Part shown: positions 54,046-64,000 of the stretch, piece by piece
Layout of the letters: every line of letters starts with the position of its first letter
How positions within the stretch are numbered: the first letter of the stretch is position 1
Source: Vombatus ursinus
Lineage: Eukaryota > Chordata > Mammalia > Diprotodontia > Vombatidae
Direction of reading: 5' to 3'
DNA length: 64,000 bases
NCBI RefSeq assembly: GCF_900497805.2
Contig: NW_020954626.1
Coordinates: forward strand, 380,518 to 444,517
Translations under genes and position numbers: made by a program
Notes under the pieces: model-generated
Databases searched by the model: none
The model's input: only the letters and a program-made list of their open reading frames with translations
What the model was told of the DNA's origin: nothing

Positions 54046-55309
54046 GTAAGTCTGTTGAGGGAGGGGAGGAAAAGATGGGGCATCTTGAGAGTCAGTTTAA
54101 AATGTATGACCATCTTTCAAAGGAAAGTGATTCCCAATCTCCTGCTTAACGAATGGCTTCCTGAGACATTCTCCAGCTAAGACTGGTTCTCTCTGACAGC
54201 CGACAAATGTTTACAGAATGAAAGATTCTTTCAGTGGCAGCCATAATTCCCATCTGGTCCAGGGTCAACTCTTTTTTTGAAATCTCTATAATAAATAACT
54301 CTTTATTATCGTGTGTTTAGATCTTTCATGAAGGCAGTAGTAGCTTTCTTCAAATATTTTCTCAATTCACTTTTTGATGACTTTGGGTTGAATGTGTCTT
54401 AATCTGCACAACTCCTGGGCTACCCTCAAACTAATTGACTTTCTCACCTGTTTCTGAAGTTCTCTTGTAAAAGGAATAGAGGATCATGGCATGACTCAGG
54501 GATTGAGATTCTGTTTAAAGCTGAGACTCTTTGGCTGGAAAGAAATGGAGTAAGCAGTACTCATCAAAGGTTCAGTTGAGACGCTGAACTTTGTAAAAGG
54601 TAGAATATTTCATGAATTGCTTTATGCTTTACAGGCAGTAGGGTAGTAACATGTCCAAGTTGGACACGTAAGTAAGAAAGATAAAAATGACCTGGAGCGA
54701 ACAGAAAGTGAAATCCAGGGAGCTTTCAAATGGCTGAGATGTCATTTCCATTGTGAGAACAGAATAAAATGCTGCATGTAATTAATAAGGAAAATACAGT
54801 TAACCACTTGGCACCGGTGGTTTGCCTTGTCCATTGTCACAGAATCAGCATGGAAAGATTAAACTGAATGGTTCAGATGCTCATAAACCATATGTATAAC
54901 ACAACCTGTTGAGAGAATTTGCCTCGTGTTAATGAGCCCTTCTGACGTCAGTATTTGTTCTCTAATTGCAGAAGAAGCTTCCGGAGTTTGTTTTATTGTA
55001 GCAACTATTTTATGAAACTATGGAGGGCATAGAAATGGGAGGAGAGAAATAATTTCAGTTCCTGAAGAAAAGATGTGGAATAGTTCGCACATTACAAATC
55101 CAGTGGGGCAAAGGTGAGGAAAGGTTTATCCCCTTTTGTTTCTGATGAAACATAGTTTGAATAGTTGGTAGTTTTAGAAGTGGTCTAAGTACCGTTGGTT
55201 TCCCTAGTACAATTGCTGAAGTTCTCTCTTTTGAGAACAGTAGTGAGGCTTGCTGTATAACTTCATGTATGTTTTCCATTTACTCATATGTGTACATGTC
55301 ATTTCCCTT

Positions 55310-55425
55310 TAGAGAAGGTAAGCTCCTTGAGAGCAGGGACTTTCTCATTTTTGTCTGTATCTCCAGTGCCTAACACAGTACCTGGCACATAGTAGACTCA
55401 GAATAAATGCTTATTGATTGATTGA
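55310..55425 (+). mobile_element. L2-type LINE 3' end
   Basis: agaaggtaagctccttgaga, gcagggactttctcattttt, tatctccagtgcctaacaca, gtacctggcacatagtagac, aataaatgcttattgattga. Confidence 0.8.
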
Positions 55426-56374
55426 GTTCTGTCACTCAGAAACAAGAAAAACCAATATCTTTCCAACTTAGTCTTGAGATTTTCTTTCCTCCATTTCCCT
55501 TTAGACAGTATAAAAATGAAACTTCTCAGAGTTACAAATGAGTTATATCTACAGATGTACTTTTCTTCTAATTTTTTTCTGACCTTTGTAGGATGAATCC
55601 ATTAGTCATCCACTAAGCATTTATTAAACACCTGTTATAACAGCCACCCTTGCCAGTATCATACACTGTTGGTAGTGATTTGGAAGTGATCTAGGCCTTT
55701 GCTAGAGAAGTGGGTTTAGAAAATGACCCTCTTTTTTTAAAGAATGGAAGTTGAAGACCATAAACTACAGCTGGAGGAAAGAGAGTGATTTTTTTTTTCT
55801 TTAGAAAAAAAGGAACAGTGTTAAGAAAAGGGGAAATAAAAAGTTTTAAAGAAATAAAGGAGAAAGTTGTTTCTTTCCTTTTTTTGTTTTTTGTTTTTTT
55901 TTGTTTGTTTGTGAAACCAATTACAGTGTCAAAATTAGTTTTTACTCACTCCTCTGGTGGACACATAAAGACTTACTGTCGGAGGTCTGATATGCTTGGC
56001 TGGGCTTGGCCCTCTGACACTTTTATTTCTGGGGGAGCTAATGGCCTCATTGCTGTCACCATAGTCATCAATCAGTGATAGCTCAGTGCTCCTGGTATGT
56101 ATGGCCTGAACACACATCAGATGTTTCTCAGAGAAGAGACATGAGTGTCAGACACACATCCAAAGCAGAATAGCAGTGAGGGGTTTAGTGACAAAACACA
56201 TGTCCAGTAGCGTAATTTGTATCACATGTGAAAGGGGCAAGCTACAGCAAATACTTTTTTTTTTTAATAAATTCAGGACACTTAGTATATGATGTAGTAT
56301 ATAATTGGGAGGAGATGGCAAGGAAGAAAGCAAGAGTAAGATGAAAAGATTGTGAAGAAAAGAAAAAATAAGAA

Positions 56375-56625
56375 AGATTCCATTAAACAGGAACCATTTA
56401 TTGTGTCCCTACTGTGTGCAAAGTACTGTGGTAGGCATTGGGGATACAAAGACAGGTAGAGAGGGAAAAGGCAGATTAGCAACAATAAGAGCTCACATGT
56501 GGGTAGTTAAGCTTTACAATTTACAAATCACTTTCCTCCAGAATCCTGTTTGGGAGGATGGGCAAGTATTATTGACACTTTACAGTAAGGAAACTGAAGA
56601 TCATGGAGGTTAAGTAATTTGTTCA
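56375..56625 (-). repeat. L2 end followed by a core-SINE/MIR fragment
   Basis: 56375-56470: catttattgtgtccctactg, tgtgcaaagtactgtggtag, ggggatacaaagacagg. 56490-56625: agctcacatgtgggtagtta, agctttacaatttacaaatc, acagtaaggaaactgaagat. Confidence 0.6.
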
Positions 56626-56627
56626 TG

Positions 56628-56794
56628 GGGTCAGCTAGGTGGATAGAGCTCCAGCCTTGGAGTCAGGAGGATCCGAGTTCAAATGTGGCCTAAGACACTT
56701 GACACTTACTAGCTGTGTGATCCTGGGCAAGTCACTTAGCCCCGATTTTCTTGCCAAAAAGCAAAAACAAAACAAAACAACAGAAACAAAAAAG
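56628..56794 (+). mobile_element. tRNA-derived SINE (WSINE-like)
   Basis: ggggtcagctaggtggatag, agctccagccttggagtcag, gaggatccgagttcaaatgt, actagctgtgtgatcctggg and an A-rich tail with caaaa units. The head lacks the 'cacagt' bases, a small deletion. Confidence 0.82.
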
Positions 56795-56929
56795 CAGTAG
56801 ATTTGGAAGCTCAGAAGCCCAGTCTTTCTAGCCACAAGTCCAATACTCTAAAGGAAGAAAAGGTTACTCAAGTCATTATTCTCTCAGAAGCTACTCCATA
56901 CCAGCCTCCTCCCTAGTCACTGTCTGGGG

Positions 56930-57116
56930 CGAAGGCTCTTAACCATTTCTCTGTCTGTAGGCATTCTGGTGAAGCCTATGAACCCTTTCTGAAAATAATG
57001 TTTTTTTATATGCATAAGCTAAGATAACATAGAATTACAAAGGAAACCAATTATATTGAAATACAGTTATAAAAATTTTTTTTTAAAGTTCTTCAACTCG
57101 AGGTTAAGAATCCCTG
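56930..57116 (+). mobile_element. hAT-like miniature element, family A
   Basis: It begins CGAAGGCTCTTAACC and ends GGTTAAGAATCCCTG. Flanks gtctgggg (56922-56929) and gtcttagg (57117-57124) match at 6 of 8. The inner part aattacaaaggaaaccaatt and atattgaaatacagttataa is shared with 498-690. Confidence 0.75.
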
Positions 57117-57117
57117 G

Positions 57118-57290
57118 TCTTAGGGAAAGAATCTTAGATCTTATGTCAGAAGACCTGGTTTTCCATCCTGTCTCTTCCACTAGATCACCTTATGACCTTG
57201 GGCATTTTGCTTCATCTCTCTGTTCCTGAGTTTCATCTGTGATATAAGGGTGTTGGACCAGATGTCTCTTAGGTCTCTGACAAGTCTAAA
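57118..57290 (+). repeat. MIR fragment
   Basis: tcttatgtcagaagacctgg, agatcaccttatgaccttgg, gttcctgagtttcatctgtg, ggtctctgacaagtc. Confidence 0.6.
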
Positions 57291-57299
57291 AACCTAAAC

Positions 57300-58630
57300 T
57301 GTCATATCTCAAGTCCCAGCCTGCCCAGTCGGCCCTGAAGGCTCTAGCCCAAACTGTGCACCACTAGCCTGCTACTGACATTTGAAATTCATAATCTGCC
57401 TTTAGCACTTATTGTACAAACATGTTCCTTTCTCTGCTATTCTTTTGAATGTTACCATCCTTCTGAGTGGGTTCATCGTTGCATCAATTGATAGTGGGAA
57501 AGAGTTCTAAATCCCTCTGGAAATGCAATGCCCCCATAGCTGGTGGCCCTGCCATCTTTGTTAACTGGCCTCAGCTCCCTTCAGTCTCCAGGCTGAAGCT
57601 TTGGTCTTAAAAAGCAGGAGTGGAAAGGATCCCAGTGGCATGGCTTAAGTTCATTCTCTTTGGTGGTGGTCTTGTTGGAATGACTGAGTTACTCCAGGAC
57701 TGAGATTAGACCACCACAGAAATGAGGCCTGAAGAAACTAAATCATTTTGGAATTGCATAGGACTGACTAATTCCTTGGTAGACTCAATGGAAGCTCAAT
57801 CTCCCACAAATGTAAAACCTAAGCAACCTGTTTTATGACCCTAGCAGAAAGAAAAGAAAATAAGAGAAGGGCACGTGAGAATTTGCCATATTTGTTAGGA
57901 TAGTCTTTTACCACCTTGAAGAGAAAATTATTTAGCAAAGAATCCAAAGAAAAGTCCAGAGGGAGATAAAAAAATGCACAATGCAGTTTGATTTTTTATT
58001 GGAAAATTTTAATTATGTGCAACAAAGTTGACTTAATGAAGGAAAGAATATGATGCCTGAATTATAACAGCTCTCTTTTAAATAAATAAAAAGCATGTAA
58101 AATTTTATAAGAATAGTTAAATTTTAAAACAGAATTGATTGACAATACAAAATGAACTTGAAGCTAAGTCAATTATATTCTCAACACTACTTATTGGTTA
58201 CTTCGGTCCCGTCTTGAAAAGAATTGTTTTGGTTTTACTTGAGAAACACATTCACATATTTAGTATCAGTTTTGACACTTGTTGAAATTGGAAAAGATTT
58301 ACTTGCCACGTTGTTTCCAAGAAACAATGAAAGTTGAATGACAAATTTTTATGGAACCTATTTCAAGTACTGGGCCAACAAAGGTTACATGAGTTAAGCA
58401 GCTATGTAGCCTGAAAAAATCTTGGTACAGACAAATTTTGTGGCCACCTTTTGCCTCCATGAATCATCTTAACTCTCCATTTTTGAACTGGGAAGAGCAG
58501 TTTGTGTAGCCACAGGTACTCGATTTCATTTGGAGCTGAAAGCTGGTTCTCCTCTGCCCAAAAGAAGAGAGACTCTATATTGGTCATGCTTTGGGGGCAG
58601 TGATAACAGTTTGCCACAATTTGGTCCATC
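57300..58630 (+). other. Repeat-poor intronic block
   Basis: About 1.3 kb with no repeat I recognise, AT-rich in 57960-58200. The minus strand has an open frame at 58638-58402 without splice, domain or homology support. Confidence 0.45.
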
Positions 58631-58643
58631 CTCTCCATGTTTT

Positions 58644-58797
58644 TTTTTTGTTTTTGGCGAGGCAGTTGGGGTTAAGTGACTTGCCCAAGGTCACACAGCT
58701 AGTATATGTCAAGTGTTTGGTCTGAGGACGGATTTGAACTCAGGTCCTCCTGACTTCAGGGCCAGTACTCTGTCCACTGCATCACCTAGCTGCCCTG
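58644..58797 (-). mobile_element. tRNA-derived SINE (WSINE-like) with perfect 12-bp duplication
   Basis: T tract, ggcgaggcagttggggttaa, gtgacttgcccaaggtcaca, ggacggatttgaactcaggt, actgcatcacctagctgccc. tctccatgtttt flanks it at 58632-58643 and 58798-58809. Confidence 0.9.
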
Positions 58798-58919
58798 TCT
58801 CCATGTTTTCAAATGAGGAAAACTTGCTTTAGCTTTTGGAAACATAATGGTTGACCATCTTTTTACCTTTTGTCTTCTATTCAATCAGACAAATTAAAGG
58901 ATGTGCTTATTAAACCATG

Positions 58920-59255
58920 GTTGTAGGAGCATAGATTTAGAGGGGAACTAGTTCAGCTTTCTCATTTTACAGGTGAAGAAAGGGGGTCCAGGGCAATAAG
59001 TGATTTGCCCTACATCACACAGGTTAGCAGAGAGATCCAGGATTCTGACCCAAGCTCCCAATCTTGGTGGAGTGGAAAGAGATGTGGAGTTAGACTCCCA
59101 GGCCCTAGGTTCAAGCCCAGGCACTGCTCTTTTCTACCTGAGTGAGTGACCTTGCTTAGGTTGCTAGATCTCTTTGGGCATCAGTTTCTTTATCTGTAAA
59201 ATGGTTAGGGGGTTGTATTCATTGTCGTTCAGGGTTTCTTTGAGCTCTAACTCTA
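58920..59255. repeat. Two MIRs in opposite orientations
   Basis: 58925-59060 (-): gcatagatttagaggggaac, tcattttacaggtgaagaaa, gatttgccctacatcacaca. 59065-59255 (+): tggtggagtggaaagagatg, tggagttagactcccaggcc, tttctttatctgtaaaatgg. Confidence 0.65.
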
Positions 59256-61454
59256 TGATCTGGTGTCTCCAGATCCAATATTCTCTGCATTCCACCACAC
59301 AACAAATGTTTAACAAAGGGTTTCTATGGGCAAGGCACAATTACTTCTTCACTGTGTTCATGACTTTGCAAAACTGGGAGTTTTTCATGGGGTTGTTTGT
59401 ACTGGCTGCCCAGCAACAACTAATCACTAGCAGTGCCTTATAACAGTAGGAGGAGGAGGGCATCATTCATTGCAGCCTCACTTCTCCCAGACTTTGATTT
59501 TTATGGACTCTTCATGGTGTTTTTTCAGGAACAGGCTTTTGTGGCCTCCTTGGCCCGCTCCCTCTACATTACTTTCCATTGAGCCATCATTGAAATCAAA
59601 GTAGCTTTTGTGGGGAGGTTTATGGTTTGGGTTTTCATAATTCTTACCTTGCTGTCCTGATTTGCAGTAGCCCAGTAGATATATTTAACATCTTACAGTT
59701 CCTGGGGGAGGGGATCTTCTAACAATCTTAAGACATGATTTGCTCAGTGGTCTTTCTTAAAATAAATCTTGTTTCCCTGTTTGGTGATCTGTCTCAACAC
59801 TCTTTATATATTTCCTGAAGGACTCACTAAAGCCAGAGTGGACACTCAAGATAGGGGATTTGAATATATCTGGATGGGCATGTGTGTGCACATGTTCATG
59901 CACATGTGCCCTAGCTCCTCATCTGCTGGGGCAGCCTCTTGATTTGTGGACACAAATGCCAGCAGTTGAAGTGCACTAGTCATATTTATAGGCACGCTTA
60001 TCATGCTAACTTTTGGAAATTTGATCCCTAATGGCTTGGGGTCACGAGGTCTTGTCTTCCATTCCACCCATTTTAAGTCTTTTGCAGGGCAGTCATGGAT
60101 CAGTTATAAGGGGAGCTTGGGAAAGCAGTCAGGAATTTGTGTTTACCTGAAACATCGTCAACCTTCTGTTTAAAAAACTGGCACATACATCACAAGAGAA
60201 CAGACCTCCTAATCAATCTCCTTTGGTTTCTAGTTTCAGCCAGGTTCAAAATAACATGAAAACACTGTTTTTGGTGAGAGTTTTAGCCTCCAGCATTCAG
60301 ATATAATTCAAATCAGAAAGAGAAAATATACCATTAAAAATAAGTGTGGGAGGTTGTGAATTTGATTCTAGAGAGCTCACAAAACTAGGGCAAACCATTC
60401 AAATGGAAGACTAGAATCTAAATTCAAGTTAGATGGGAGCCAACCTTTCAGGGTATTTCAACGGCCATCACTTTCGTTTTTCCCTGCATCCTCCTCCACA
60501 GTGAGGTAGGTCTGGACATGATGCTGCATGTCATCAGTGTGATGGGAGCTTCAGTTTGGCCCTCTTAATCTCCAGGTAATCCTGAATCCTCTGCGGTTTT
60601 CGAGGTCTCTGCTTTAGACAAAGGGCAACTCCAGAGGCCCCAAAATGAGAGGAACAGATTAGGGCAGCTACTGAAGGGAGAGATGAAGGTTTTCAGCACA
60701 GAAAGAAAGCTGGTCTTCATTTGTTTGTGAACTTTTGTCTTCTCCCTTGTGTTTCTCTTTTTGAAGAATAAATTTAAGTGAATACAATGGATGATGGAAA
60801 GAAGTAAATTAAGGAGATCATTGGAGAGGGTGGGTGAGTTGGGGGTGGAGAGAATTGCCAGTGTGCAATAATCCCAGCTTTATAATGTGGGGAGGAAATG
60901 GCCTATTGATATTTTACAAGAAGTATAAAGTATCTTATTTAGAAGGAGAGGAAAAGGGGGCAAAACCATCTTGGTGGTGGAACTTTTAATCTGCTACTAA
61001 TTAGGAGAAAAATTTAGGATTGCAAACATGTTAGATTTTGTTGTCAGGGCAAGTTGGCCCATTAGGAGAGAAATAAACCTCACCTACTTTATATTGGGGC
61101 CTATTGCTTCAACTAAGATCCCAGGTTTGGAACAGCACCTAACTGATAACTGGAACTAGCCCATGACTACTGGCTGTCTTTAGACAGTTGCCATCCAAGT
61201 TAGTGACATTTTATCTGTTGGTTCCCAGTCCCTCGAGAATGTGTGGCCAATTCCAGGAGGCCGCTGGAAGTAAAGGTATGAATGCATCGTGTCCGTTATT
61301 TTCTCACTAGAGAGATTTTCATATAAGGGAAACCTGAATTTTCCTTGGGAATTTTTTCTGTAAAATGATAAAGTTTAATAATAAATGCTTTTATGACAGA
61401 TTTTCTCAGTAGGAATCAGGGTCATCTGTTCTACATCAAAAGTGAAAATTTTAT

Positions 61455-61624
61455 AACAATAACAGCATTTATATAGTATGTTAGGGTTTGCAAAATGTTT
61501 AATGTGTTGTCCCATTTGGTCCTTAAAACAACACAACCCTGTGATATAGGTGCTGTTATTATTATGTCTGTGTGTGTGTGTACATATATATATGTGTGTG
61601 TATATATATATGTATATATATATA

Positions 61625-61657
<33 letters not shown>

Positions 61658-61770
61658 GAAGGGGAGAGGGTTTAGAGAGATTAAATGACTTGCTGTTCGT
61701 TACTCAACTAATAAATAAATGTCTGAGGCAGGATTTAAACTTAGGTCTTGGGTCTTCCTGACTGCAATTT
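61455..61770 (-). repeat. MIR-related core-SINE containing an expanded microsatellite
   Basis: The left part aacaataacagcatttatat, cccatttggtccttaaaaca, gatataggtgctgttattat and right part gggtttagagagattaaatg, acttgctgttcgttactcaa, ttaggtcttgggtcttcctg are one minus-strand SINE. The microsatellite replaces the usual 'cccattttacagatgaggaaa' stretch. Confidence 0.75.
61567..61659. repeat. (TG)n/(TA)n microsatellite
   Basis: About 93 bases of alternating tg and ta blocks. It is likely unstable in length and prone to assembly error. Confidence 0.95.
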
Positions 61771-62165
61771 CAGTTATTAAGCACTGTGCTAGGCACTGGG
61801 GACTTTTGTATTAGACAAAATCAAAAGGCCCTAGAAGGGGAGACAACATGTACACATACAATAATCAGAAAAAATACAGGGTAATTGCAGGTCACTAGCA
61901 GGTTCGGGGGGGGGGGCAGGGCAAGCCTCCTTTGGAAGATTACATGAGTTGAGTATTGAAGGAAACTAGGGATTTTAAAAAGCAACAATGAAGATGGAGT
62001 ATATTCTAGGCATGGTGGACAGCATGGAATGTTGTATGTGAGGATCAGCGTGACTGTCCTGTAAGGTGTGAAGGGGAGCTCCTTAGGAGTAGAGATTATT
62101 TCTTTCTTGTATTTGTACCTCTAGCACAGGATTTGGCATATAGTCTAGGTTTAATAAATACTTAT
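61760..62165. mobile_element. L2-type LINE ends in opposite orientations
   Basis: 61770-62060 (-): cagttattaagcactgtgct, aggcactggggacttttgta, tattctaggcatggtggaca, and a poly-G run at 61907-61916. 62065-62165 (+): aaggggagctccttaggagt, gtacctctagcacaggattt, ggcatatagtctaggtttaa. An (AAT)n run follows at 62169-62187. Confidence 0.65.
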
Positions 62166-62739
62166 GATTAATAATAATAATAATAATGGAAAGGTAGGTT
62201 GGGTCAGTTTGTTAAGACCTTTAAATGTCAGAGGAGTTTGTGTTTGAATTTGTATATAGAGTAACAAATCTTGAGAACAAAGGGAAAAAAACACCTTTCC
62301 CTGAGGAAATCTTTTTTTAGGCATTTGGATGGGCTTTAAGCTGTGATTTGACATCACTTAAAGCCATCTTCTAGTTGATCTAGGTATGAATGTTCATCAT
62401 GTCTATTTTCTCTTCTGTCTTCACTCTTTCTCTCCCCTATCACTCCATTATAGCACTCTGATGGCAAGCCTACAGAATATTAAGACGATGAAGACTCTTT
62501 TTTAGAGCTGATGAAAGCCATGGCCTTGTGGACAGCCAGTGCTGGCCAAAGCTGGGGACTAACTTTAGTTACAAATCAACAGCTAAAACGTCTCAAGTTC
62601 TATAAACTTTCCCAAATGCTAAAAACACATATATGTGTTTCTTCTGAGAACTTGGCCAGCCATAGATGTTCTCATGCTTGAAGACAAATCACTCTTGTTT
62701 TAACTGACAGTTTCTAAATTTTTCTTCTTATTATTGTAG

Positions 62740-62947
62740 GCAGTTTGGGGCTCAAGGGTCACGACTGACTGGAGCAGGATGGGGAGGCTGCGCTGTATCA
62801 TTGGTACCTACTGACAAGCTGCCTGACCTTCTAGCAAATGTGCAAGAAACTTATTACCAAAGCAAGAAGGAAAGGTTAACTGTGGAGAAGCGGTGTCTAT
62901 TTGCCACCAAACCTGGAGGTGGGGCTTTGGTTTTCCTTGAGGCCTAA
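62740..62947 (+). CDS. GALK2: GALK2 terminal coding exon with stop (residues ~390-458)
   Basis: The exon starts after ttattgtag with the last base of an arginine codon, then 68 codons and a TAA stop at 62945-62947. It begins [28 protein letters not shown] (about residues 400-407) is the third conserved GHMP kinase motif, which lines the ATP/phosphate site. It ends [13 protein letters not shown], close to the human [13 protein letters not shown] terminus, so the C-terminus is full length. The middle stretch [16 protein letters not shown] is the divergent part. Summed over five exons the window encodes 290 residues, which added to the 168 expected upstream gives 458, the human length. Confidence 0.97.
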
Positions 62948-63109
62948 ACAGTGTAAGAATCGCAGAGAAACCATTTAGGGCATTTAGGAACTGGCAGGAT
63001 TTCCTATGCCACGGTAAATTAATCCCCTCTCTGTTTTCTATTATGGTGAATGTTTGCTATTATCAAGATATATTTCCAAAGAAATTGTTGAAAGCTTTCT
63101 GCACTTTAT

Positions 63110-63115
63110 AATAAA
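63110..63115 (+). promoter_or_regulatory. GALK2: Candidate proximal poly(A) signal AATAAA
   Basis: Canonical hexamer 163 bases after the GALK2 stop, followed within 10-35 bases by T-rich sequence (cttttta, then tgtttgtt), as expected for a cleavage site with a downstream U/GU-rich element. Confidence 0.55.
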
Positions 63116-63250
63116 CACTTTTTACTTCTCTTAAAATTGTTTGTTACAAATAATGGCCAAGATATTGTTGGGATAGACCTTTTAATGACTGATGATTAAG
63201 TGAACCTTACCAATGTGAAAATGTCAAAGATTTAAAAGATCAGTGGTGCA

Positions 63251-63256
63251 AATAAA
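63251..63256 (+). promoter_or_regulatory. GALK2: Candidate distal poly(A) signal AATAAA
   Basis: Second canonical hexamer 304 bases after the stop, followed about 25-40 bases later by tgtttttgttttct, a good U/GU-rich downstream element. The two signals may be used alternatively. Confidence 0.5.
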
Positions 63257-63270
63257 AACATGCCTATCTC

Positions 63271-64000
63271 ATATGTTTTTGTTTTCTCCTTCCACCATGG
63301 ACACCAAGATCTGTTGGAATTGAGTTAAATTTATTATTGTAATTAAACTGAAGCCATGAAATGGTTGAGCTTTTTCCCAGGGTGTGTGTGTGTACACTGC
63401 ACATTATTACTCTAGATCATCTGGTTCTTTCTCATATTAAAATTCATATTCTTCAGCTTCAGAAGAGTAAAAAGCACCATGGGCAAGTAGAGAAGCGAAA
63501 GCAGGGATTGAGGCTATGGTGGCAGTGGCAACAGCTGCTGGTATCCTAGCTGATACGGTTTTTTCTGACCTTTCTGCATGACGCTGTTCAGACAGTGAAT
63601 TGAAATACATGCAAATATTCAGAAGATCATCTTGGACTTTAAGGATGTCAGTGTAAGATTATGCTTTCTCCCTCCCCCACATTCCCCCCAGAAAAGTTCC
63701 AAATTGAGGTGAGGGTAGGTGGAGTTCTTTAACATGTAGCCTGGTTGAGAACAGGCGAGATTTAAAGAATCAAGAGATCCTAGGCCTCTCTCTGGATTTG
63801 TTTTTATGATATGATGTCATTTGCACTGCTGTCTGTCATTTTGCAAAGAAAGATCTGACTTTTGGTTGAGATACTCTCAAATTATCCGCCTGAATTTATA
63901 CCCAGTGGAAGGTAGGAAATTGAGGTAATGTATATATGGCATGACTCTTTCTCATTTCTGTCAAGCACACCACTGTCCTTCTAGTCACATAGGTTTGCAT
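63271..64000 (+). other. Sequence downstream of GALK2
   Basis: No repeat or exon was recognised. In human the convergent neighbour FAM227B lies on the opposite strand in this direction, but no exon of it could be identified here. A short open frame at 63361-63549 has no support. Confidence 0.5.

Larger units (their letters stand above)
54046..62739 (+). other. GALK2: GALK2 last intron (8.7 kb)
   Basis: It runs from gtaagt to attattgtag. Contents: L2 ends (55310-55425, 56375-56470, 61760-62165), SINEs (56628-56794, 58644-58797, 61455-61770), MIRs (56490-56625, 57118-57290, 58920-59255) and a hAT-like element (56930-57116). Positions 54050-55300, 55430-56370, 57300-58630, 59260-61450 and 62170-62739 show no assignable repeat or exon. 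An open frame of 78 codons on the minus strand (58402-58638) has no other support. Confidence 0.9.
62948..63270 (+). other. GALK2: GALK2 3' untranslated region (end approximate)
   Basis: Sequence after the TAA stop is AT-rich and free of recognisable repeats. Two AATAAA hexamers occur, at 63110-63115 and 63251-63256, giving predicted 3' UTRs of about 180 or 320 bases. The end is set about 15 bases after the second hexamer. Which signal is used cannot be decided from sequence. Confidence 0.6.

Noticed and set aside
58402-58638. 78-codon minus-strand frame as a FAM227B exon
   Set aside because: I could not match it to remembered FAM227B sequence, and the product has no recognisable motif. Kept only as a question.

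Overview
The window is animal nuclear DNA, almost certainly from a marsupial. It holds the 3' half of one protein gene, GALK2 (N-acetylgalactosamine kinase), on the + strand. The marsupial call rests on repeat content: short tRNA-derived SINEs with A-rich tails, a second SINE whose tail matches an RTE LINE present here, L1 copies with recognisable ORF1 and ORF2 parts, many MIR/core-SINE and L2/L3 (CR1-superfamily) fragments, and several hAT-like miniature elements. No Alu, B1 or other SINE typical of placentals was seen. The exact species cannot be read from the sequence; a Monodelphis-like opossum is a guess.

Layout. Positions 1-13163 are intron upstream of the first visible exon. They contain an internally deleted L1 (3662-6705) flanked by a 16-bp target duplication, a cluster of hAT-like miniature transposons, and a second L1 fragment. 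GALK2 exons lie at 13164-13262, 14305-14457, 21611-21821, 53844-54045 and 62740-62947 (stop). All junctions are AG/GT and in phase. Together they encode 290 residues, which align end to end without gaps with my recollection of human GALK2 residues 169-458. The first 168 residues lie upstream of the window. The introns are about 1.0, 7.2, 32.0 and 8.7 kb. Two candidate poly(A) signals follow the stop.

The introns are mostly old transposon sequence. The 7.2-kb intron holds a decayed RTE LINE. The 32-kb intron holds CR1-superfamily reverse-transcriptase fragments, an L1 3' end, nested SINEs, a small processed retrocopy of an unidentified transcript, a retroposed 7SL (SRP) RNA pseudogene, a mariner/Tigger-like miniature element, and two solo LTRs of one retrovirus-like family in opposite orientations, each with a perfect 4-bp target duplication. 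The last intron holds further SINEs, one hAT-like element and a TG/TA microsatellite grown inside a SINE.

I found no second protein gene, no functional RNA gene, no CRISPR array and no operon-like organisation. I see no evidence for a novel biological system. The points of interest are the structures of individual mobile elements, their nesting, a local duplication dated by a retrocopy insertion, and a few repeat-poor intronic blocks. Repeat family names are from memory and were not checked against a repeat library. Ends marked approximate could move by tens of bases.
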